24,874 bases of DNA from Akkermansia muciniphila. GTDB lineage: Bacteria > Verrucomicrobiota > Verrucomicrobiia > Verrucomicrobiales > Akkermansiaceae. Position numbers and translations under genes: made by a program. Under the pieces are notes generated by a model that did no database searches, was not told where the DNA came from, and saw nothing but the letters and a program-made list of their open reading frames with translations. Of this stretch, positions 14,936-20,962 are shown in pieces. The stretch covers positions 1 through 24,874 of the forward strand of contig SFDX01000036.1 of NCBI GenBank assembly GCA_004557455.1, written 5' to 3'. How positions within the stretch are numbered: position 1 is the stretch's first letter; each line of letters starts with the position of its first letter.

Positions 14936-15300
14936 CATGCCACAGGGGTGATCGGAACCGAAAGGTGCAGACCGCAGAATGAAAGGAATCGAGGGGGAGA
15001 GTCGGTGGTATGCCCGGCTCTGAGCAGACTTCATGCCACAGTGGTGGAAGAAAGCGAGAATTTCTACCGCGGAATTAAGGGAATTTTCGGAAACTGTATG
15101 TTATGCTACTCTCAGGCAAGACGTCGGAGTATGTTCATAGCAGGTGGCTTTAGAATCTGATAAAAAAATACCAAGGGACCTACTACCCCGGCGGTATGCA
15201 GTCTGAGCCGAGCCGAGCACGCCGCAAACTTTCCCAAAATTCCTTTCATTCCGCGGTCATCCTCCACTCGCCTTTTTTCAACCCCGGCGGTACGAAGTCT
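14936..15300. repeat. Diverged ~97-bp intergenic repeat, two forward units and one inverted
   Basis: No gene is supported between 14860 and 15387; the stretch holds related units. Unit 1 (about 14936-15031) and unit 2 (about 15032-15124) are direct copies: boundary CATGCCACAG(G/T)GGT, core ACCGC(A/G)GAAT..AAGGGAAT (14971-14989 and 15066-15084), and an ending like TATGC..CTCTGAGCAGACTT. Unit 3 lies inverted at about 15184-15300; its core 15239-15257 is the reverse complement of the unit 1 core with one mismatch. Unit 3 is bounded by direct copies of ACCCCGGCGGTA(T/C)G(C/A)AGTCT at 15184 and 15281 (97 bp apart). The region 15125-15183 shows no clear unit. No protein frame or known RNA family is recognised. 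It may be a dispersed intergenic element or a structured RNA. Confidence 0.6.
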
Positions 15301-15330
15301 CGCTTCTGCGAAGGGCGGGTAGAGGAAAAT

Positions 15331-15362
15331 CCCCCGCTGCCCCGGGAGGGGAGCAGTGGGGG
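15331..15362 (-). terminator. GC-rich hairpin downstream of the GGGtGRT gene
   Basis: CCCCCGCTGCCCC (15331-15343) pairs with GGGGAGCAGTGGGGG (15348-15362), with one bulge and one G-T pair. On the minus strand it is followed by ATTTTCC, a short T-tract. It acts as a second, stronger stem after the hairpin at 15363-15382. Confidence 0.55.
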
Positions 15363-15382
15363 AAAAATGCGGGAATGTCCCG
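15363..15382 (-). terminator. Rho-independent terminator of the NifU-like/GGGtGRT operon
   Basis: On the minus strand CGGGA-CAT-TCCCG (15382-15370) is followed within 2 nt by five T (15367-15363). It begins 5 nt after the stop codon of the GGGtGRT gene. Confidence 0.6.
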
Positions 15383-15387
15383 TGCGG

Positions 15388-16389
15388 TTACTTGGACATA
15401 GCTTCCTCCACGGCGACGGCGACGGAAACCGTGGCACCGACCATGGGGTTGTTGCCCATGCCGATGAGGCCCATCATCTCCACGTGAGCGGGCACGGAAG
15501 AGGAGCCGGCGAACTGGGCGTCGCTGTGCATGCGGCCGAGCGTGTCCGTGAAGCCGTAGGAGGCGGGACCGGCGGCCATGTTGTCCGGGTGGAGGGTACG
15601 GCCGGTACCACCGCCGGAGGCAACGGAGAAGTACTTCTTACCAGCCAGGACGCACTCCTTCTTGTAGGTGCCGGCAACGGGGTGCTGGAAGCGGGTGGGG
15701 TTGGTGGAGTTACCGGTGATGGACACGTCCACACCCTCCAGCCACATGATGGCCACGCCCTCGCGCACATCGTCCGCGCCGTAGCAGTTCACCTTGGCGC
15801 GCTCGCCGTCGGAGAACGGGGTCTTCTTGACAACGGTCACCTTGCCGGTGGCGTAGTCGAACTGCGTCTGGCAGTAGGTGAAGCCGTTGATACGGGAGAT
15901 GATGTAAGCGGCATCCTTGCCCAAGCCGTTGAGGATAACGCGCAGCGGCTTCTGACGCACCTTGTTAGCGGAGCGAGCGATACCGATAGCACCCTCGGCG
16001 GCGGCGAAGGACTCGTGACCGGCCAAGAAGCAGAAGCACTCGGTCTCCTCGCGCAGGAGCATGGCAGCCAGGTTGCCGTGGCCCAGACCCACCTTGCGGT
16101 CATCCGCAACGGAGCCGGGGATGCAGAAGCTCTGCAGGCCCTCGCCGATGGCCTCGGCGGCGTCGGCAGCCTTCACGCAGCCCTTCTTGATGGCGATGGC
16201 GGCACCCACGGTGTAGGCCCAGCCGGCGTTCTCGAAGGCGATGTTCTGGATGCCGCGCACGATGGCGCGCACGTCGATGCCCTTCTCGAGGCAAATCTTC
16301 TCCGCTTCCTCGCAGGAGGCGATGCCGTAGGGAGCCAAGGCGGCCTCGATCTGCTTAATGCGGCGGTCGTAGGATTCAAAAAGTGACAT
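15388..16389 (-). CDS. GGGtGRT family protein
   Basis: 333 residues starting MSLFESYDRRIKQIEAALAP. The family name-giving motif is present as G259-GGTGRT (SVASGGGTGRTLHPDN). Other conserved-looking stretches are GIQNIAFENAGWAYTVGAA, CFLAGHESFAAAEGAIGIAR, INGFTYCQTQFDYATG and GLIGMGNNPMVGATVSVAVA. The family is found in anaerobic gut bacteria and archaea, and its reaction is unknown to me. Its gene follows the NifU-like gene after 27 nt and ends in two terminator hairpins, so the pair forms a complete operon. A joint role with an Fe-S or cysteine-rich scaffold is inferred only from this pairing. No signal peptide or membrane segment: cytosolic. Confidence 0.9.
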   Translation of the reverse strand: MSLFESYDRRIKQIEAALAPYGIASCEEAEKICLEKGIDVRAIVRGIQNIAFENAGWAYTVGAAIAIKKGCVKAADAAEAIGEGLQSFCIPGSVADDRKVGLGHGNLAAMLLREETECFCFLAGHESFAAAEGAIGIARSANKVRQKPLRVILNGLGKDAAYIISRINGFTYCQTQFDYATGKVTVVKKTPFSDGERAKVNCYGADDVREGVAIMWLEGVDVSITGNSTNPTRFQHPVAGTYKKECVLAGKKYFSVASGGGTGRTLHPDNMAAGPASYGFTDTLGRMHSDAQFAGSSSVPAHVEMMGLIGMGNNPMVGATVSVAVAVEEAMSK

Positions 16390-16416
16390 AATTTTGAATG
16401 ATGGTTGAGGGGTTAA

Positions 16417-17109
16417 TTACTCGTGGCGGGGGTCGATGTACTTAGCGGCGTTCTGGAAGCGACCGTAGGTGCCGGTGAACTTCTTGACGGCTTCGTTGGC
16501 GTCCGTGCCCTTCTTGATCTCCTCCATCATCGGGCCCATCTTGACGTACTGGTAGCCGATGATCTCGTTGTTCTCATCCAAGGCAAGCTTGGTGATGTAG
16601 CCCTCCGCGAGCTCGAGGTAGCGGGGCCCCTTGGCGAGGGTACCGTAGAGGGTACCGGTCTGGGAGCGAAGGCCCTTACCGAGGTCCTCGAGGCCGGCAC
16701 CGATGGGCAGACCGCCCTCGGAGTAGGCGCTCTGGGTGCGACCGTAAACGATCTGCAGGTAGAGCTCGCGCATGGCGGTGTTGATGGCGTCGCACACCAA
16801 GTCGGTGTTCAGAGCCTCCTGAATGGTCTTACCGGGAAGAATCTCGGAAGCCATGGCGGCGGAGTGAGTCATGCCGGAGCAGCCGATCGTCTCGACGAGG
16901 GCCTCCTGGATGACGCCGTTCTTGACGTTGAGCGTGAGCTTGCAAGCGCCCTGCTGCGGCGCGCACCAGCCTACACCGTGGGTGAGGCCGGAGATTTCCT
17001 CCGTCTTGGTGACCTTCGTCCAAGCCCCTTCCTGCGGAATGGGCGCGGGGCCGTGGTTGCAGCCCTTCTTGACGCAACACATCTTTTCAACTTCTGTTGA
17101 GTACTGCAT
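16417..17109 (-). CDS. NifU-like iron-sulfur cluster scaffold family protein
   Basis: 230 residues from ATG 17109 (MQYSTEVEKMCCVKKG); an internal ATG at residue 10 is an alternative start. Cysteine-containing motifs are spread along the N-terminal half: MCCVKKGCNHGPAPIP, GVGWCAPQQGACKLTL and ETIGCSGMTHSAAMASEI. The latter region resembles the IscU/NifU-N fold with its cluster-ligand cysteines. GGLPIGAGLEDLGKGLRSQ and GPRYLELAEGYITKLAL follow. Known as the partner gene of GGGtGRT in gut anaerobes and annotated as an Fe-S scaffold by similarity; direct evidence of cluster transfer is not something sequence can give. The first gene of a two-gene operon with a ~70-nt leader, unlike most genes here. 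No Shine-Dalgarno site is visible. Confidence 0.85.
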   Translation of the reverse strand: MQYSTEVEKMCCVKKGCNHGPAPIPQEGAWTKVTKTEEISGLTHGVGWCAPQQGACKLTLNVKNGVIQEALVETIGCSGMTHSAAMASEILPGKTIQEALNTDLVCDAINTAMRELYLQIVYGRTQSAYSEGGLPIGAGLEDLGKGLRSQTGTLYGTLAKGPRYLELAEGYITKLALDENNEIIGYQYVKMGPMMEEIKKGTDANEAVKKFTGTYGRFQNAAKYIDPRHE

Positions 17110-17159
17110 GGTATGATTAGCGGTTGTAAGAACAAAACAGAGAAGCAGTGCACACCGGG

Positions 17160-17176
17160 AAGGGCGCACCGCCCTT
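17160..17176 (-). promoter_or_regulatory. 5'-terminal hairpin in the leader of the NifU-like/GGGtGRT mRNA
   Basis: A perfect 7-bp stem with a 3-nt loop (AAGGGCG-CAC-CGCCCTT read on +). With the predicted transcription start near 17180 it would begin about 4 nt from the 5' end of the transcript, a position typical of mRNA-stabilising stems. Confidence 0.42.
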
Positions 17177-17186
17177 GCTTTTCCCC

Positions 17187-17214
17187 ATTGTAGCAAAAGA
17201 AACGCCGATGTCCA
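17187..17214 (-). promoter_or_regulatory. Promoter of the NifU-like/GGGtGRT operon
   Basis: On the minus strand TGGACA (17214-17209), 16-nt spacer, TACAAT (17192-17187). Predicted transcription start near 17180, giving a leader of about 71 nt before ATG 17109. Divergent from the promoter at 17265-17294. Confidence 0.55.
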
Positions 17215-17264
17215 GCCAAAATTGCATCAGCAGCGAAAAAAAGCGTTTCAGGCGCGTTCTGTGC

Positions 17265-17294
17265 TTTACAAGAGGCCCCCGGGGGTGCTAGAAT
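17265..17294 (+). promoter_or_regulatory. Promoter of the transglutaminase-like gene, leaderless geometry
   Basis: TTTACA (17265-17270), 18-nt spacer, TAGAAT (17289-17294), then 6 nt to the ATG at 17301, which lies at the predicted +1. Confidence 0.55.
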
Positions 17295-17300
17295 GGGGGC

Positions 17301-19280
17301 ATGATGAGACAAGCAAGACGACCGATGATCTGCGCGGCGGCACTGGCAGCCCTTTTCCTCCTGCCCCCTGCCCTGCAGGCTCAGGAAGCGGATGCGCCCA
17401 AGGGTGCGGCAGAGAAACAGGTGGCAACCGAACCGGAGGGGCCGTACAGCACCCCGATCAACCTGCTTTCCGGCAGCAAGGACGATGTCAAGGCCTACAA
17501 CGAGGCCATTGAGCGGTTGCTGCAGGAGCGCGACTTCGGTGAGTTCAAGAAGGCATTTGAATGGAAAATAGCTGCCGCGAGCAAGAGGCTCATCGAGAAA
17601 GGCAAGCTGAATGTGGCAGGCTACAAGAAAGCCAAGCTGCTGCAGCGCGCGGTGGATCTCTGCGTGCTCATCGAGCTTGTGGGGGTGGACAACATCCCCT
17701 TATTCCTGACCCCCGGCCCGAGGGATGTGACCAAGACGGGGGCGGAGGGGCGCAAGAAGTTCATGCAATGGCTGCTGACGGACAAGGCCGACCCGCTGCA
17801 TGCGCTGATGAGCGCGACCGTCTCGCAGGAGGTGCAGAAGGAGAAGACCCCGTACAACCTCAAGAAGATGTTTGACATCTGGGAATCGACCCCGGAGGCG
17901 GACCGCAGTGCCTACCTCAAGCTGATGTGCGCCTGCGCCCTGGTGTACCCGGGTTTCCAATACGCGAACATGCGCACCCGCTGCAACGAGAAGGAGTTCC
18001 TGACCGTGGAGCAGAGGTTCGATTACTTCCGCGAGAAAGACAAGGCCGGTAAGCTGCTCACGGACATCAAGAAACTGAGCGTGGCGGAGGCCCTGCTGGT
18101 GGTGGATGTGTACCTGCCGCGCTCGGAGTATGATTGGGTGGATGCCAACATGCGCTGGAACCGCACCAACTGGGGAGATGCCTATGCCTCGATCAAGTAT
18201 ATGATGTCGCGTGCGCAGAACAATGCGGACCCCTACACCAAATATACCTTGGCGGAAATCAAGCAGCTGGGCGGCGTGTGCCGAGACCAGGCCTATTACA
18301 CCGTGAACGGGGCGAAGGTCAAGGGAATCCCCGCCGTGATGGTGACCGGCGACGGCGACCGCGGCGGGCATGCTTGGGTAGCCATCATGGTCGGTGATCA
18401 CCAATGGAAGGGCTGGGGAAGTTACGGGTACAAGACAGGCACCTACATCAACCCCTGTTATTATGCGGCGGAGAAGAACCCGCGCGTGTGGCATGAGTCC
18501 CTGCTGCTGAACAGCGACAAGAAGAGCTCGGAGGAGAAGCTGGCCCCGGCCTACGACTGCATGCTGCTCTCCCGCGCGCTGGTGCAGGCCAAGGCCATGC
18601 CGCAGGCCCGCTCTGCCGCTAAGGCTGCCACCGGACTGGCCCCCGCCGTCACCACCGGCTGGGAGAACCGTGTGCAGGTGATGGCTGCCGATGAGGACAA
18701 CCCGCCGAGCACGGAGGCGTGGAAAAAGCTGCTCTCCGAGCTGAACGCCAACTCAAACAAGAACCCGGAGCTTATCAAGATCTCCGGTATCATCACGGAT
18801 GACTACATGGGCAAAGGCGGCGGCGCCGAGGCCAAGCGCGCCGCGCAGAAGCTCAAGAAGGTGAAGGACCAGCGCTCTGACCTGCTGCTGGAAAACATGA
18901 AGCGGCAGGGCGATGCCCTCGCGGAGAAGAAGGACTACAAGGGGCTGGCGGCCCTGTACAAACGCGGCTTCCGGGACAACGCAGAGCGCGGCGATGTGTT
19001 CCTGGAGCTCATCAACCAATACAGCGCCTACTTGGAGGAAGGCAGCGTGGACAAGAAGGCCTGGAACACCCTGGCAAAGGACGCAGAGGGTGTCTTCTAC
19101 CGCGAAGTGATGGCCAAGGACACGAACGACTACTTCAAGGTGAAGCGCGAGTACGACATCATGGTCAAGATTGCCGAGGCCTATAACAAGGCCGGCAACA
19201 GCAAGAAGGCAGACAAGATCTCCAAGGAAGCAGAGGCCCGCCTCAGCGCCTCCGGCGGCAGCTCTTCCTCAAGCAGATAA
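17301..19280 (+). CDS. Exported transglutaminase-like protein
   Basis: 659 residues. The N-terminus is a Sec signal peptide (basic MMRQARRP, hydrophobic AALAALFLLPPALQA, cleavage likely near residue 28). Residues ~50-310 are mostly helical without recognised motifs. A transglutaminase-like core is visible at GGVCRDQAYYTV (Cys327) and GDRGGHAWVAIM (His357), the Cys-His pair of the papain-like transglutaminase/peptidase superfamily; the third residue is not certain. Residues ~430-650 are helical and repeat-like, rich in Lys and Ala, ending in a Ser-rich tail (GGSSSSS). Bacterial members are often proteases or peptidoglycan-linked enzymes rather than crosslinkers; substrate is unknown. Monocistronic, followed at once by a 6-bp hairpin. 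Probably periplasmic. Confidence 0.82.
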   Translation: MMRQARRPMICAAALAALFLLPPALQAQEADAPKGAAEKQVATEPEGPYSTPINLLSGSKDDVKAYNEAIERLLQERDFGEFKKAFEWKIAAASKRLIEKGKLNVAGYKKAKLLQRAVDLCVLIELVGVDNIPLFLTPGPRDVTKTGAEGRKKFMQWLLTDKADPLHALMSATVSQEVQKEKTPYNLKKMFDIWESTPEADRSAYLKLMCACALVYPGFQYANMRTRCNEKEFLTVEQRFDYFREKDKAGKLLTDIKKLSVAEALLVVDVYLPRSEYDWVDANMRWNRTNWGDAYASIKYMMSRAQNNADPYTKYTLAEIKQLGGVCRDQAYYTVNGAKVKGIPAVMVTGDGDRGGHAWVAIMVGDHQWKGWGSYGYKTGTYINPCYYAAEKNPRVWHESLLLNSDKKSSEEKLAPAYDCMLLSRALVQAKAMPQARSAAKAATGLAPAVTTGWENRVQVMAADEDNPPSTEAWKKLLSELNANSNKNPELIKISGIITDDYMGKGGGAEAKRAAQKLKKVKDQRSDLLLENMKRQGDALAEKKDYKGLAALYKRGFRDNAERGDVFLELINQYSAYLEEGSVDKKAWNTLAKDAEGVFYREVMAKDTNDYFKVKREYDIMVKIAEAYNKAGNSKKADKISKEAEARLSASGGSSSSSR

Positions 19281-19283
19281 ACC

Positions 19284-19345
19284 CGGCGATTTTTCGCCGC
19301 ATCACAGCACATCGGAACCGGCAAACCCGCCCGGTTCCGATGTGC
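19284..19345 (+). terminator. Two hairpins after the transglutaminase-like gene
   Basis: Hairpin 1 is CGGCGA-TTTT-TCGCCG (19284-19299), three bases after the stop codon. Hairpin 2 is a perfect 15-bp stem, 19307-19321 pairing with 19331-19345 around a 9-nt loop. Neither is followed by a T-tract, so intrinsic termination is not certain; the second could equally be a protein-binding or mRNA-end-stabilising stem. The rest of the 345-bp gap to 19625 shows no gene or known RNA. Confidence 0.5.
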
Positions 19346-19562
19346 CAATTGATTCCACGGAGTGTGAACCTTGCTTCCTCACATGAGGAGTGGGAAAAAA
19401 GGGGTACACCATAGGGCTTATCCTCACACCGAACATCCCGAAGAAATGGGAATACAGCATCGTCAGAATCGCTACCCCTTGATCATCGCTGTTCCCTGAC
19501 GGCTGAAGCCCCCTACTCTGCACTCACCTGCCATGCTGTAGTCAAAACAGATGGGACAAAAT

Positions 19563-19592
19563 AAGCCCTTCGGGGATGAGCGCGAAGGGCTT
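19563..19592 (-). terminator. Terminator of the broken acyltransferase gene
   Basis: Perfect 10-bp stem AAGCCCTTCG / CGAAGGGCTT with a 10-nt loop. On the minus strand it is followed by ATTTTGT, a weak T-tract, and lies 33 nt after the stop of the acyltransferase reading frame. Confidence 0.6.
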
Positions 19593-19625
19593 GTATCGAG
19601 TTTATGGTAAGTTCAGGCGGGGAAA

Positions 19626-20825
19626 TCAGCTGGGCTGTTTTGCCGGAGCGAAGAGGGCGTAGATGAGGTTGCAGAGTTTGCCGCAGGGGACTTCTACGGC
19701 GTAGTAGAAGGCGAGGCTGAGGACGTAGACGAGGGGAAGTGAGACAAGGAAGGAGACGGTAGCGGCGCCGGGGTAGCTCCAGTCGCAGCCGACAAGGGAG
19801 GTGTAAACCCAGGCGGAGAAGTAGAGCAGGACGGGGAATTGCACCAGAAGAATGCCGAAGGAGAGTTTGCCGAGGCGCTTGAGCGTGCGGGAACGGCCCA
19901 GCATCTTCTCCAGGATGGCAGAGCGTACCATGCCGAAGAGGAAGAAGAAACAGGCGATGCCCTGCATGGTGTACGCATCCAAGAAGGAGGGGAGGAGGAC
20001 GGACGGGAAGATGGCTATCAGGATGGCCAAGGCAACGCAGGACAGGGCACAAGCCTCGCTGTGCTTGCCGGGCTCCGCTTGGCGGGAGAAGTCCGCAGCC
20101 GCAATACCGGCCAAGAAGGAGAGGTAGCGAGTTGCCCCCGCAGCAACGCAGACGAAGGCGAGGATGAGGTAAATGATCCATCGACGCTGCAGTTTACCGA
20201 AAGTCAGCAGCACGGCATAGACCGCATAGGAACCGAAGAGAACGATGCTCATGCACCACAGCGGGCTGTTATAGCGTGCATCCCCCAGGCAGAGGGACTT
20301 CCAGAGTCCGGCCTGCAGGGCATCCCCGAGGCTGAGGTCCGAATTCACCAAGGCATTCAACCAGCCTCCCCCGGTCACGGGGCGCAGGGCCTCCACCAGG
20401 GCTGTGTGCTGACCGGCGAAGCAGGCATAACCGATGTAGCCCAACAGAGCGGCCACCAGCGTGGGCGGCATGAGGCGTACATAACGAACGGTAGCTTGCT
20501 TATAAAGGAAGCCTGCATCCCCCGTCTTCATGTATCGCAGAGCGGGGATGAAGGCGATGAGCGCGAAGAAAATATAGAGAGCAAAAGGCGTGCTGACCAA
20601 AATGGAAGTAGGGGAAGGAAGCCATGTACACCGCTTCCGCATTTTGCTTTGCTACCCCGCTGCCGAAGCCTATGTGGCCGTATGGTGCAAAGGCGAGCAG
20701 GTAGTGAAACACAAGAATAAAGACAGCGGCCAGCCCCTTGAGGCCGTCGATGCTACCGATTCGTTTGGTGCGCTGAGGTGTCCGTCCCTCTCGATGGCGA
20801 TATCGTGAAGAAACAAAATTGTCAT
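19626..20825 (-). pseudogene. Frameshifted membrane acyltransferase (acyltransferase-3 family)
   Basis: Two overlapping frames together make one acyltransferase. The upstream frame gives RIGSIDGLKGLAAVFILVFHY (R/K-type N-terminus with the family histidine) through AEAVYMASFPY. The downstream frame (stop at 19626) resumes with SILVSTPFALYIFFALIAFIP and continues through about nine membrane segments to LYALFAPAKQPS. The join needs removal of one base at about 20605-20609. The upstream frame also has no in-frame ATG or GTG before the conserved region; the nearest ATG (20825) is in another frame and would need a further single-base correction. So one or two lesions are likely. Length after repair would be about 390 residues, normal for an OafA-like protein without SGNH domain. 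Sequencing error or phase switching are alternatives. Confidence 0.78.
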
Positions 20826-20863
20826 AATTTTCAAAAAAAATTCGTAGAAAACTTATTTTGGTG

Positions 20864-20891
20864 TTGACAGAACTGAGATGAGATGTATAAT
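20864..20891 (+). promoter_or_regulatory. Strong consensus promoter of the RHS-repeat gene
   Basis: TTGACA (20864-20869), 16-nt spacer, TATAAT (20886-20891). Predicted transcription start near 20898, giving a leader of about 65 nt to ATG 20963, with a possible stem (GGCGC 20905-20909 with GCGCC 20934-20938, or GCAATT 20908-20913 with AATTGC 20920-20925) and a weak AAGAAG before the start. The flanking DNA is AT-rich. Confidence 0.7.
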
Positions 20892-20962
20892 AATTCCCGT
20901 AAAGGGCGCAATTCGGCAAAATTGCTACGAAGGGCGCCGGCTTTCAAACAAAATAAGAAGCA

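Noticed and set aside
14936..15300. CRISPR array
   Set aside because: Units are ~97 bp, diverged and in both orientations, without short identical repeats separated by unique spacers, and there are no cas genes.
14860..15387. tmRNA, SRP RNA or RNase P RNA in the largest intergenic gap
   Set aside because: I looked for conserved cores of these RNAs on both strands and saw none; the gap is explained by repeats, a promoter and terminators.
15196..16386. 396-codon plus-strand frame opposite the GGGtGRT gene
   Set aside because: Shadow of a well-conserved gene on the other strand; the translation is a Gly/Ala/Val/His-rich low-complexity sequence typical of antisense GC-rich DNA.
16423..17100. 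225-codon plus-strand frame opposite the NifU-like gene
   Set aside because: Antisense shadow of the real gene, with no start signals or domain.
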